DNA from: Taeniopygia guttata
Taxonomy: Eukaryota; Chordata; Aves; Passeriformes; Estrildidae
DNA: 64,000 nt
NCBI RefSeq assembly: GCF_048771995.1
Contig: NC_133027.1
Span: 56,109,501-56,173,500, forward strand
Direction: 5' to 3'
Shown: positions 37,301 through 52,300 of the stretch, piece after piece
Layout: each line of letters opens with the position of its first letter
How positions within the stretch are numbered: position 1 is the stretch's first letter
Position numbers and translations under genes: made by a program
Notes under the pieces: generated by a model
What the model saw: the letters and a program-made list of their open reading frames with translations, nothing else
Databases searched by the model: none
Told to the model about the DNA's origin: nothing

Positions 37301-40300
37301 ATACAGGTAGGTCACTGGTCGGTCTGTCAAGGAGAAAGAGAAAACAATAAAAGCCAGAAATAACTTCCAGCATCACTATCTGTAGTAAACAAAACTAAAA
37401 TCAAGAGCTCTGCAAGACTAAGTTGCATTTATTAAAAACCAGCACATATGGAATTGATTTGTGTTCTTTATTTCAATATACTCTACAAAACTGATTTTCT
37501 GTTGTCTTGTACATACTTCAGTGTTTGTGCAGAAAAAAGAAGTGGAACAAAAGATCAGTATTACTAACAGTTCACAACTTAATGGTAATATTAATATATT
37601 TGTAAGTAAACTGACTAAAAACATCTCTTTATATACAAGGTATTAGGTAAGAAGAATTCAGGTGTGAAGTCACAATAAAGAAAGAGTACTGTAAATTGTC
37701 TGAGCATAACATAGCAATGACACCTATAAAAAATAATATAAAATAATATAAAAGTGCATTAATATAAAAGTGCATATAAAAGTATTCCCATTGTTTCAGT
37801 CTTGGTAACAGAAAGCTTGTTAGGACACAGGTCCCAGTATTTACTACTAGAAGGGAATGGAAGGGGAAGGTGTAAAGGAAGCATGAATTAGCAAGAGATA
37901 CCTGAATAAAAACAAGTTCACTGTTATTAAGCTGAAATTCACTAAATAGAGAACAGGAAAGGAATACGGCACTGCTGTGCTAACACACAAAATAAATGAA
38001 TGAAAGAGGTGAAGAGGACATAATGATCACAACAGGAATATATCTGACTGTATTAATGGATAACTTACCATGGAATTTGTATAAACCTCCCAGATGATCC
38101 AATAAAGTTTCTAGTGATTTGGACACTGGAAGCAATTCCAGAAATCTATGAATTACAATGTCAAACACTGGCAGAAAGCGCAGGCATACATTTCCAAAAT
38201 AAATTGGCAAGTACTGGGGCTGGATCTGAACTGGGGGATTCACTTGCTCTGCCAAGCCTTCAAAATACAGCTTTTCAGGGTATTTCTGGAAGGAAAGAAA
38301 CCCCCCAAAATCAAAGTCTCTTTCTTCATAAGTAATGGATTAACCATTCAGCATCTACATTGCTTTTAAAAGACACTTCAGAACCTTCTTTATCATATTT
38401 GAATTCAGTGAAGCTTACTGTAAGCTTACTGAAGAAAATTGCACTCTGACTTACATGGATTATTAAAATAGTAGATAACATCTTCAAACAAAAAAACCTC
38501 AGAACAAAGTGTCACTCAAAATGGGCATAAGAGAACATTAAGAACCCCAAAGCAAAGCTGAAAGCAGCCAGCATTAAAGTGTCCTTTGTCAGGTAATTGA
38601 AGAGAAAACCTAGGGGAAAACAGCACTACCGGAAGTTTCTGTATCATATGCTAAATTAGAACACTCTGAAATAGCAAGAATGAAATAATTCCCTTGAAAA
38701 GAACTGTAGTGTACTCAAATAACAGATGGGTACTGCTGAAGGCTGAACTTGCGTTTTACCTGTGACAGAAATTTCTATATGCCAGATTGGGTGTAGTGAC
38801 TGTGCAGCCATGTCAGAGCACTTCCCAGGCTCATTTGCTTCCCTGCTACACTTACACTTTTAGTTAGGCACTGTCAAAACATTGTACAGCCAAGTCAGAG
38901 GGCTAATACAGCTCCCGGATCAAAATAGATCCCATGTATTGAGCTACATAACAGCTTGTTTGTATCTGTCCCATCTCACTGTTTATTTTTTGACAGAACA
39001 GCTCATTGGCACATCCTTTTCTAGCCAGCAGGAACCAGTATGTTTTAGAGGAGCATTAAAGTCTCAGCAACTCTCTTCCCTGACATATCAGACTATCATG
39101 TTCTTGTCATACAAAGTTTTAATAATTAGAAGAAAATGTTAAGTTTAACTATTGCTATAGTTTTAAAACACCAGAAAAAATGCCTTCTCCCTGATGCACA
39201 AAAACTGTTTTAAGTTAATTTGTGTATAAACAAGATTTTAAAATTATTTGGCTAACTTGAGCAAGAATGAACATCCACCCAATCCTTAAGCTACTTCTAT
39301 CTTTTAATATTACTGCATTATAATTTCAAAGTCAGTACAAACAGTGATTTATTATTTTCATACTAGCCCAAACAAATTACGGCTTACTAAGAAAGTCCAA
39401 AAATTGATAAAGCTGTCCTGTAAATCATGGATGACATCAATTCCACAAAAATTATTACAGTAAAAGAATATTATTATCTGTGATACCTTGTGGTAACTCA
39501 TATGCTTTGTGTGCCAGTCATTCTGCAGCCAGTGTTCCGGAGAATTCTCCTTCACAAAGTCACTCACTCTGTTTCTGAAATCATTGGGCTTCAGTAAGAG
39601 TAACTGGATTATGAAGTAACAAACTTGAGCTTCATTGCCTTCATGACTACGCATAGCCTTAAGTGAAACAGAGCAGATAACATGAAATTACTCTTCACAC
39701 TGCTGTCTGCTGTATAGCCCCAAAACATGGCAGCCAAATTTGCTACATCTGCACACAAATTCACACTGAATATGTGGTCTTTCAACTCTATTTTTGAAGT
39801 GAAGCCATAAAAAAAGGCAGGTTCAATCCCTATCCTATTTTCTATTCTATGAGCAGAAGGGCTTACAAACTCCCCAGTGTTAGCACTTTCTGAAGTAATT
39901 CTAGCTCACTTTTATCTGTCAGTTGTCTTATTAACAATAAGAAATTAAGTGACAATGAAGTTAAGATGGCTTTTAACCTTTGGCCACTCTGACATGATTG
40001 GACTTCAGTCTGAAAACCAAATTAGAATTCAAACAAACATCTTTACATTAAGATGAGATTTAAAATTAAATATAAAGGACAATTACTTAAGGCAAATGTA
40101 GCTCTCTCAAGGTGAATACTAATTTTATAGGATAACATAAAAAGCAAGAGAATGCCATTTCTGTCTTACTATGGTGAAAGAGGCTGATTTGTATGGAAAG
40201 AACGCATAGACAAATGGGTACAAGATTTTCCATATGCTTGTGCATGAATGAATAGCATGCCATATCCTATCTACCTTTTAAGTCTGCAGGAATTGCACAA

Positions 40301-43300
40301 CCATAGAATCATTTAAGGTAGGAAAGACCTTTAAGATCATTGAGTCCAACCATTAATTAAGCAGTGCCACTAAACCATATCCTGAAGTGCCACACCTACA
40401 TATCTTTCCAGTATCTCCAGGGATGGTGACTCAACCACATCCCTGGGCAGCCTGTCCCAACTCTTGACAACTCTTTCAGTGGAGGTATTTTTCTTAATAT
40501 CCAATCCAGCACAACTTGATGCTGTTTCTTCTTGTCCTATTGCCTATCACTTCTCATGGAGAAGAGGCTGACCCCCACCTGGCTACACCCCCCTTTCAGG
40601 CAGATGAAGTGAGCGATAAGGTCTCCCCTGAGCCTCCTTTTCTCCAGGTTAAACATCCCTAGCTCCCTCAGCTTCTCCTCACAGGACTTGTGCTCCAGAC
40701 CCTTCAACAGCTCTGCTGCCCTTCTCTGGACACGCTCAATGTCTGCCTTGTAGTGAGGAACCCAGAATTGCACAGCCTGTAGCACTGCATGGGGCTGTGA
40801 CTCAAGTGCAGGACCTGGCACCTGGCCTTGCTGAACTTCAGACGACTGGCCTCAGCCCATTGATCCAGCCTGTCCACATCCCTCTGCAGAGCCTAAATAA
40901 CTGCACAGCTCTGAGGTCAGAGACTCAAACCACCAATCACAACATTTAATAATATCAGTTCAATGGCTGCCATTGAATAATCAAGAAATGATTCCCTGAA
41001 GACTCAGACAATTGTAAGAGTTGGAATTTTATGTCACTTAAAGAAATAATCTACTATTTTCTTGATTATTAACTTAACAAATAGTCACTATTTAAGACCA
41101 ATCTATTTTTAAAAGAATCCTCCTAAAAAACGAGTAATAAAACAAACTGCATGAACTGTCATCTTCTGAAGTGATACTTACCAAACAGAGTATCAACCTA
41201 TCCAGTGTTACAATATTGTATTTCCACACCATGTCATTGAGAATCTCAATACATTTGTTGAGCTGCTGTCCTCCTGCAGATGTAGAGAATTCATACACCA
41301 AAAAATCTGCAAATGTCCTGACATGTGCCACCAGTGCTCTGGCCCCAATTCTTTCTAACACTCTAGCAGGGAAGAAAAATAAAAAGGCAACAAGAAATTG
41401 TTACAGTTCCTAACACATTCCTAACTGGTCTATTTGATATGAGTAAGCAGTTTTTAACACAATTGTCTTAAACAAAAAAAAAAACCCAAAAAAACCCAAA
41501 AAACAAAACAAAAAAAAAGACAAAAGACAAAATTCCCTCTGTTTTATTAAATTACTGAAGTAAATGCCAAAGCAAAGCAAAAAAACCCAACTTTAAAGCA
41601 AGAGAATTCCTATGTCAAAATACTATTCAGGAGAAATGCTTCAAGCTCACCTATTTCATCTGTGGTATTCTGCTCAGAACTCATGCTTTACTTTTGTAAT
41701 TGTAGTTATGCACCTCTGAGGACAACCTTCTACAACTCAACTTTATTTTCCCATGCTATGCACAGCCATAGCATTATAAACTATTTCCTCACTGCACACA
41801 AGAGTAACACATCCTATCATAAATACTGTTTCAGCAGACCTAGGAAGGACTGAAAATAAATAAATCCCTTTTTCACAGGTGGAACTGATGCTATTTCTAC
41901 CAGGAAGAAAGTTTTAAAAAATCAGATGATTACTGCTTCTGTAATTAATTTTCATCTTAATCCAACATTTGTTTTTTTAAGAAATATTTGTCCTTTATTA
42001 ATGTATAAAGGCTAAGTAAATGAACGCTTTTCATTTTGTTTACTCATTCAGATTGCTTGAAACATTGCTGTTACAAGTAAACTCCTTAATTCAAACATCT
42101 CACATCCTTGTTTCTCACCAGGAAAAACACGCACTGCAGACCACTGCATGGTGGAACCAATCCTAAACACTGCATTTATTATGGCATGCTGGATACTATC
42201 TAGTTCCACTCTCAACTTCCATGCTATGCATGCTCCAAATTAATTAAAAGAAACTGTTAATTATGAATTATGTCCTCAGAGCTGAGAACACTGCTGTAAT
42301 AACTTTGAAATGGCACTTTTTAATCTCACCTGTAACCAATTTGATTAATGTGATCAGTGTCTAACAACATCTTCCACAGGAGACAAAGGAAAAGCGGGGA
42401 TGAACCTTGAGCAGAGAAGTGTGTGATTATTTCATTCTCACTGGTCATCGACTTCCACTTCCGGTATTCTTCTTCCACATTCTTCTTCAGATTAAAACGG
42501 CTTTCCTGAGGCACATTGTTCTGCTTGAAGAATACCTAAAAAAAAGGAGGCTTTGCTGTGACTGAAAGCCTACAGTAAAACATTTGAACAGGAAAATTTT
42601 GCCTGATTTAGCACTGTATGGGTTCCTACTTGCTTGTACCATACAGCCTACTTATTTCACTGTGATACCACAGTGACTGTTTTATCACTAACAAAGCTAC
42701 ATGCCAAACTGCCATAAGAAAAAATGGCTTTTCCAACTTTTTAGTTTTTAATTTTTAAACCATCTGGTCTACCTTGCACCAGAAATATCAGTTGACCAAA
42801 TCTGACCTTAGAATATTCCAGGGGAATGTAGCTAACACATTTCTAAAGAAATAGCAATGTTACAATCATGCTGCATTCTTTAGGGACTTGAGATTAATGC
42901 AGTCAAGACAGGGAAAGAATCTCACCAACCCACAAGAGGCAAAGGATCTGGTTAAGAGAATAAATGCACTGTATTTCCAATTGTAAAGTCTTCAGGTTTA
43001 AACTATTACCTGCAGAGGAGCTGGAAAACAGCTTAGTGTATGTGATGCCCAGTTATGTGGAGTGAAACTCATGATAGTCTGCAGTATGTCCTTGCACCAA
43101 GTTCCCTGGATTGAATCAGAGCCTGTGAAGAAGTCTAAAAAATGGATTGATGGTATTAGAATTTTTCCTTTTGTCATCATATGAATCAGGCTTTTCTAGT
43201 CCAACACAATTTCCTGGTTTTGTCAAACTTAACCCAGCCCCTTTCTTTGACTTTATTTGCTCTATAGGATATTACCTTTTTTATACTATTAACAATAAGA

Positions 43301-46300
43301 AAATTATTTATAAGGTTTGAGCTAGAAATAAAGCAATCATGGTTTTAACATTTTGTATTTAATTTCCTGTAATGTCACTAAAACAAGCTTCTGCTGATTA
43401 ACTGACTAGACTTTTAGAAAAAAATCCTAAGGAAGATAATGATGGTGAAATTGCCAGATGCCATTTTATTTTGCTTCAGAAAGGCTGTTCAGAAGTACCC
43501 ATCCCAATTAAGCTGTAGAAATGAAAGCCTCATTCCCCCAACCCTTGGGCTGATTTCATCAGAGGTTGAGAAATTGTTAAAAAAAAAACAAAAAAAAACC
43601 CCAACACATAGAAATTCTTTCCCTTTCAAATCACCTCCACCTCCAGTCTTCGTGAATCAGTTGTTCTAACTCTCCAGTGTTTCTGCAGACTAGAACCATA
43701 AAAAAGGAGAGAGAAAATATGTCCCTCAAAGCTAACAAAAACCCGATCCATGTCACTGAACACTGTTAAAACTTTAAAAGACACAATAAAAGCTTCCTTT
43801 TTTCTCTTCCCAAAAAAAGAAACTAGAAATTCAGACTGTTTTCTTAAATGCAATCTATAGAGGGAGTGGTTTTCACATGAGCAATATAGTTGCTGTGAGT
43901 ATTTCATGCTATTTAAATAGCATGTATCAGTAATCATTCCAAACGTTTAGATTTACAATAATGAAACTCAAAAGAAGACAATAAAAAACCTCTAGTCACA
44001 GTGTACCTCTGAATAAACTTTTAAAGAATGTCTCATGGTCTCTTCAATAATAGTTTTTTGCCTAAATACAAGTTAAAAGTACAAAAAGTACAAAATTAAA
44101 AGTACACTTTTTGTTCAAAACCAAAAGTGCATGAGATATGTTTTATAGGCCATTTCCACAACACTCTTTGGAACAGTACTTTAGAGAAATGGTTTGACTA
44201 CAGCTTTTCCTGGGATGTACTGCTATTACCTGTCACGTGTGTTGCCCTTGCCAGAGTTAAAATCAAAGCCCTGTTGAGTTCTTCTGATTCTGCTGAAAGA
44301 ACTGTTTTGGGATCATTGAGGAACCGTGTGAACTGCGGTTGGACTTCCGAGCTGCCCAAAGCTGTGATGAGCCTTAGAGCAGTACTCTCAACACTGAAAG
44401 ATGGAAACAGTCCAGTTAGCAAGTAATACTTATGCTTCTAAGATTCCAAAAATACCTATTTTTTCCTCCATTTAATGCTTCAAATAATATAGAAACATTT
44501 TGGTTTTAACATTATGCTCTTAACCTTTTGAAGAAGTTCACTTTTTCTACTGTTTAATAAATTGATCAACTATTTCAGTACCTTATTTTCAAATAAAGCA
44601 CTCAAAAGTAGATTTAGCAAAAATTCCAAGTGCAGAGACCCTGATAAAGAGCCCCAAGTATCTCCAATTTAGTCCCCCCTTATTATTTCTTGCATATCTT
44701 TACCTAAAGAAGATAATACAAATAAATATATGCAAAACCAAAATAAAAAGGCATGAATAATACATAGGAAGCTTCAAAGCTAAATACCATCTTCAAGTAG
44801 TCAGTACTAAATTGTCCTTATTAAAGAAATTAGGAAGCTGAGGAAGTGTAACTTTTGATTAAAAGCACTTTAATTTCTGTTGCTTTAGGAGGAAGCACTT
44901 TTCACACCAGGTAGTTTGAAGTCATTGGAAAGACTTTTATAACATTGTGTCTTTGATATGCCAAAGCCATAATTTAGTTTATTCTAGTTGCATGCAGTGC
45001 TCATTAAAATTGACTAACATCTGTATTTTACAGACTAAGCGACAAAACAAGATTGAGGTCAATAAAGACATCAAAGCCTTGAATTTAAGGAGAAACTTGT
45101 CTTAACCTGTTTTCTTTATGCTTGGATAAGGATAAGCAATTTGAATTTGGACTATGAAATTGAGAAGCCTGATCCTATGGAAGACATCCTTGCCCACAGC
45201 AAAAGAGCTGGAACTAGATGAACTTTAAGGTCCCTTCAAGCCAAACCACTCTATGACACTAACTTATTGTATAATTAGATTTACTCTATCTGAACTAGCA
45301 ATAATGAAGTTACTCTGTCTCACATACTCCCACAAGATTTATTGTACTCTAAGAGTCAATGGCACTATCTTCCCCAACTCTTTGACAACAAACCCCAGAC
45401 TCTACATAGAAACTGAATCGCGTGCTCTTCAACTGCGTTAACAGTAAGGTAAACTCAAAGCTTTTGCCTGGAATTATGTGCAAAACCCCTCTAGACCTTC
45501 TCTAACCAGCTTTGTCACCTTTCTTGCACTCAAATTAGCCAGTTTTAGGCTATTATGACACACACCATAGGAGAGACTCCACTCAGGTTCATCGCCTTGC
45601 ACAAACACCTTTCAGCTGCAGGGTGAACCAGATTAATTCTCTGATATGACTGAAAATCAACCTTACATAAGAATTAAGTGGAACCAACTTAACTCTTGTA
45701 ATAGAATGAAATATCCTCTACAGAAGGAAGCAAGCACAGTTTCACTGGCAGACAAGCCAAGCACATTACAAGTAGCAGGCATTGCCCTTTATCTACCATG
45801 CAAGAAACACTTATTGGACATTACGGTTCTGTCCAAGAACTGTCCTGCGTGCTGAGTCATGACACTGCTGCCATGTGTTTGCAGACACTGCCTCATGTGT
45901 CTCTGCAGTGCACTACTGCTAACATCCAACAGTATTGCTGAAGCATGCCCTGCTGAGACACCCCAAAACAAGTCAGTCGCAGAAGTAAGACTGGGAAGTG
46001 CCATTTAAACAGTTCTCATGCAGCTTTCAACAAGGAGTCTGAGATTATGGACAAATATGGCAAATGCCACTCACCAGAGATGAAGTTGGTTCTGATTAGT
46101 CTGTGGCACAGCAGCCAAGGAATGAAGATGGCTGAGGAGCTGGACTCTGTAATGAGGCTGGATGTGATGCATCCGATAGCTAAACATTTCCAGCAGAGTA
46201 TGCAAAATTCCCCATGCATGAGATTTGAACACTGTTGGCAGGAGCTGACCTTATGGAAAAAAGTTGGAAAGATAAGTTTTACAACTGACCACACCTTGAA

Positions 46301-49300
46301 ATACAACTACAGGGTAGACTAGTTTTATTAGGCTGTAAGTCACAGACATTTGATTTGAAAAGAGTATTACTTCCAAAGATCATATGTGCAAGTGGTGTCT
46401 GAAGATGCTGTAAATGTATACAGCTTAATAATCTTTTGAATGAACAGCATACATACTGCAGACATGCCAATTATTTTAACAAGAGCAATTAAGTATCCCA
46501 TGTGTCTCAAAGTAACTTCGCTTATGCTTTTCCATTAAGCATGTTTTTACAGAACACAGCACAACTGGAAAGGTCCTGGACATACAAGTGATGGCATAAA
46601 GGGACAGCAGCACAACTAGTCTGAAATTTACTGCAGCACTAGGACAACTTTCACAGTTTTTTTTTATATTAAACTAATTTATACATGCTGCATCATTATA
46701 TTTTCATTTTCATTATGGTCTCCAGTTGCCATTAAACAAAAATATTACTTAACAGAAAGAAAGGGGGGAAAAAGGTTTTATTTCTTACTGATGAAGCCTT
46801 TGATGCCCAAGGATTCTATTTCCATATAAACCAATAGGCGACTATAGGTTTCCACAAGAGCAGGAGCCAAGGCCACACTAGATTTTGCATGAGCCAGCTT
46901 AATTACCCTTGTAGCTATGCTGTGAATGAGACTGGGAAAAAAGAGAAAGTGTTTTTAAATCAAAACCATGGACTTGAAATTTAACACATTTTTAAATCAC
47001 ACTTTAATTTTTAAAGTAAATTAATAGATCTATATACGACATGTCCAGCCACAGGAAGCCTTTCTGATGATAATTGGCTACACACAGATTTACAGGTTAA
47101 CAAGAAAACGCTGGCTGCATATACTGTACCTCATTTTGGCATGAACTGTGAGTGAATCCAAGAGGTTCATTGGCAATGGGGTGATAGACCCTGATGCCAT
47201 GCAATTAGTGCCTGGAAGAGGTGTCCTCATGTTGCCATTTCCATAAATAGTCTCTACTAGCACACCCATTGGCAAAGTGAAACACTCAGAATTGGTTGAG
47301 TAAGCATTGCACAACAAGGCAATTTTGTAGTCATTCATCTGTAAGTTCTTATTCCTTAAGCTCTGTTGCAAAAACCTGTGTGCCAGAAAGATTAAACATT
47401 AAGCAGAAAGAAGAATACACATGCATTAAAGGAATACAGCTACAACAATCTCAGTCATAAAACCCATTATAAAATAGTAGAAAAAAATCAAAATAGTTAT
47501 TAATGGTACTACAGCAAAACAATTACTTCTTATGCCACAGTTTCACTGTGTTACGATTTTTCTACATTGGAGAAATAGTTCATGAAAAAAACACAATTAA
47601 AAATCACCTTTCCAGACAAAAACTGAATCCAATTTACTGCTTATCCAGGCTTTCCAAACCACACCGTAACAAAACAAAATTCTTCATTTACTTTCAGATA
47701 TCAGTAAAAAGACTTATTATTCTGAGACAAAATATATATTTTCTGCTAGTTGGATAACAACATTTCACTTTTTATGAAATAGTTTGAATTGGAGCTCTAT
47801 CTTTTTGAATGACTTTGAAGTCACTCTATTGATAATCTTTATACAGCATCCCATCACACAGTACATTCTGAATACAGACTTGGAACTGCCAATTTCATTA
47901 TTCCTAAACATAATAAAACCCCCACACTCACTCATGGTGAAGTTTAAGAGAATGAGGAATGGGAATCTGCAACTTGGAGTTGTCACTATGGGCCTTCCGG
48001 TTCAGATGAATCCAAATGCAGGTCATTGCAAAAGCATGAGTTGACTGGGGTTTGTTAATGTCAGGTACAGGAATATACTAAAGAAAGAACACATGAATGT
48101 GACATAGCACATGGGTTAATGTGCAGAAAAACCAACTTAGATAGCCAGTATTCACAAGATCAGATTTTCAGTAATTTTAACAAATTATCTAAGGCCTTGG
48201 CAAAAGGAAGTTCATGCTTACGAGTATACAGTTCCCAGACATATACAAAGAATATGCTTTTTCTCTCAGCCTCACACTTACACATTATTCAGAAACCAGT
48301 TATGGTATCTGCTTCCATGAAAATTCTGAATTATTCAGCATCACAGTCAATCCTTAAACATTAATACACTTCTTATGAAAAGGAACAGATACAACACAAA
48401 ATTAAAAAGTGTTGGATCCAGACTTAGCTACAGTAGTGCCATTGGAAAAGGAACTCTGGCTCTCCCCTTTTGTCAACATCCACATTTCTTTCCCTTTGAT
48501 ACAGTTACTGCTGCACAAACACCACTGAACAGCACAAGTGAGACAGCACCAATACATCATCAACAGGATAGCAAGGCAGATCCTTTTAAGAGCAATGTCC
48601 AGAGATAACATTTTAAGTGCTTGTGAAACTGAATCTTAAAAAAATGCTTCCTAGGATGCAGCTTCACAAGCACTTAAAATGTAGCACTTAAAAGGCACTA
48701 GTCAAAGACTTTGAATAAGTGTAACTTGGAGCCATCACAACAGCTGAAGTAGTCCTATTGCTCTTCCAGCATCTGATGCTGACAAAAGCAATTGAAATCT
48801 TCTGACACAAATTACACTGAAGAATTCCTGTGGGTCAAAACTAACACATCAGGGGGAAAAACTGTTACATATGAGTTTGATACATCATACACCTGTAATG
48901 TTCTATCCATTCACCCAAAGTAAAAAGCACTACCATAAGAGTAAGCAAGGAGGACTTCACACTGACAGTGCTGCCAGAATTAAAGATTAGAAACTTCATT
49001 AAGTGCCCCTTCCTCAGGAACTTGAATTCTAGAGGTATGTACAAAGCATGCTTATGATTTGATCTGCCCCTGCAGAATGAATTTAAAGTACTACTCTGTT
49101 TCAGCCCAGATGTAACAATACAATTACACATTATTCCTTTACAGGCTCTTCAGTGCTTTAATAAATGCCTCAAAACCTTAGTCAAACCAAAGCCAAGGAA
49201 GAGAGGATTTAACACAAGTCTTTCTTGCCCCTAAAAAGAAACGTGGTTACATGGATATGAAATCCTCAAAAAAACTTACGAAACATCTTCCTCCAACTAT

Positions 49301-52300
49301 GCAGCACACTGTCCTAAGAGTGACTCAAGAAGGATAGTAGTATTAATAGATGAAGGTCCCAAGTCGAATTAAAAATAAAACTTTTAGTATCAGAGACTTA
49401 CTTCTTTCTCAGGATACAGGAGGTCAAACAGCTTCATAACTGGGAGAAAGTCAGCCAGTGCATTCTTCTGGATGCTGCCAGAGATGAACTGGAGTAGCAC
49501 CCACATCAGGTGGTCTCTCCCCTTAATGAGACCACGGCCTGCCAACTGTCAAGAACACTCAGTAACAGACAAATACTGCATGCAGAAGAAAAATCACTGC
49601 AAAGATTCTTATGAAACCAGAAGGGCACACTGAAACTGTTTCAGCAGAAAATTTTATAGCAGGACTTAGGCAGAAACATACATCATTTTCAGAAAGAAGG
49701 GAAACAGGTACACTAGTTGCAGCACATGAATGGACTCTGTGAGGGCCACAACAATTAATGCTAAGATGTAAAATACAAACTCCTGAGGATCACTGCTTTG
49801 AAACACTAGCAACACTTAAATATTGGTCTTAAATTGTTACCTTATAAACCCGTAGAGAAGTACAGTATTGCCACTGCTAGCATCAGGCCACAGGTCTTAT
49901 AAACTCCTACAAAGAAAGTCCCTGAGCCAGAACAACTTTGGTTTGCTTCATCTGGTCTCACCTGGGGTTTTTTTTTTTGGGTTTTTTTTTTGGTTTTTGT
50001 TTGTTTGTTTGTTTGGTTTTTTTTGTTAATTAACTTCTTTATCTGTAACAGCAACTCCCTAATAATTAATATTCTACTCTTATCTTGCTTGCTATAGTTT
50101 TATACTGTATTTGTACAATTGTGTTGTATAATGCCTATTGTTTCAATGGTTTATTAACAGCAATTACAGGAATACAGCCCTGGTAAAATGAATTTCAAAC
50201 AAAGACAGCAGAGAATTACAATCCATCACAAGTGGAACGCAACATGCATAGAAAATTTTTATGTAACACGGAACTGTAGACAAATGAAGACAGAGCAATT
50301 TGTTGTGCGTGTTGAAAACCGCATCTAAATAGCAAGGAGAAAGAAGATCCCTACCCTACCATCAATAGCATACAGCTCTCTCAGCAAAGAGCTCTGGAGG
50401 ACTGGTATGACCACCCTTAGAACTATAACCCTAAGCACCAGAGAAAAGGGTGTTCTAGTATCAGTTCAAATGGAATTATTAATAAGAAGTAATAATAACT
50501 TGGGACTGTGATTTCCAGTATCATCATAATTGGACAAATTACTTTTGATTGCTTGAGTAGATTGATTAGACAAACAATAAGTTCCTACATCCCTTTCCAT
50601 GGCATGTTTTTTTTAGTCCACAAACAGAACAAGGCATTCTCTCTGTTCAAAACTTGTTTGTAAACTGGATGCAACACCACAGTACTTAGATTTTCTGAAT
50701 TATGCTAGTTTATCTCTTTATTCTAGTTATTAGCCCACTTTGAATCCAAATAAAATGCAACATCCTGTAACTGAATACACTAAAAATGCACCTAGCTCAC
50801 ATCACCATAACTTGAGAATTTGACTTCTAGAGAGAACAGTGATTACAAATTTAATTAATTCTTATACATAAGGTACTTCTTGCAGGGATGAGTGACACTT
50901 AAAAAAAATACTGGTTTTGCTTTTTAAATCCCTCTAACCATGTGGGAGCGGTACAAACAATTTACCTTTTGATGGAGTGACAGGACCATATGAGGAAAAC
51001 TTGCAAACTGAAAGAGCACAAAGAAAATGAGCTGGCTGGAGAGATGCTGCCACAGAAGCTGACTGGTTCCACCATCATCAAACTTCTCTTCAGTCTCAGA
51101 CCGTTCCATGGCATACACCACAAGATCCACCAGCTGGTCCTCCAGCACAGGGCAACGTTGCTTATGCTGTAAGGCAGAGATCAGATACAGTATTCCAAAA
51201 GCCTTGCCATTAATTCCAGAACTTGCAGAGTTGCAGTTACAGTACAGTATTTTGACAGAAGGCTGGGAAGCATGAGATGAAGTCTGAACTTAAGTTAAGG
51301 ATAAGCCAGTATATTAAAGCTGCACTATGTTACAGGTCACAATGATTTTTACATTTTATCATATATTCCAGAATTCCCCTACTCAGTTCCAAAACACAGC
51401 TCATCAATGCACAGATAACATCTGGGGGCTTTTTTTTTGCTGTTTTATAGCATGTTCAGGCAAAATGTTACTTCTCTGATCTGACACTCATAGAAAACAA
51501 AGCCCATTCTTAAAACACACAGGTGGAGGTTCTTTCATTTGGCTGGGATTTTTTTTTCATTCCTTCTTTTCTCCATTAAGTCCATTTCAAAAGTAGGGAT
51601 CACCATAAAGAAAATGTATCAATTATACCATCAAGTTCAGAGAAAACATCCCAATACATAATGAAGTTATTTGAAGACTATTCTCTTTTTCACTCTCATA
51701 TTGGGTTCACCTACCACCTACAACTAGCAGTAGAGTTAACATCTGGTTAATACCCCTATAACTAGATGCTGTTCTATTGACATAGCACCACAGGTTACAA
51801 CATCAAAAAGGCTTGAAAATTAATCAGTGCTGTGTTCTACATACTGTAAATAGAACAGAAATTACACATCAAAGTGAGAAGCCCCTTGGATGTTGGACTG
51901 CCACAGTCTTTGTACTGAGCTATGCAAACCCAGAAATAATTTAAAATACACACCATCCCTGATGATTTTAATAATGAACAAGTAAGGAATGCATTATATA
52001 TTCAGATATATTCTGTCAGTACAGAATATATAAAATAGAAAATAAAATGTTAGTATATAAAATAAGTCCCCTACCAGTAATTTGGAACTCATATTATAAA
52101 GCCACAGTTGAAGACTAGAATAATGTCACATGTTGCAAGATCTTCAGTGCAACAACTTTTTGTTATTATCCTGCATTTTTATTGTTACACTCATATAATG
52201 TACTATAATTAAGGGAAAAAAATGGAGAATTTAACTTATCTCAGAAAGTGCTTTGGAAATAATCTGTTTGTTTCAATGCAATCTGTACTCAGGAATGGTC

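Noticed and set aside
37058..37330. MED23 exon extended to NILLKDCFK and a stop
   Set aside because: The extension is intron read-through past the AT-AC donor. The conserved protein continues with T-MAGKSPG.
41470..41520. Retroposon tail
   Set aside because: The A-rich run has regular ccc interruptions and no element body beside it, so it is a simple repeat.
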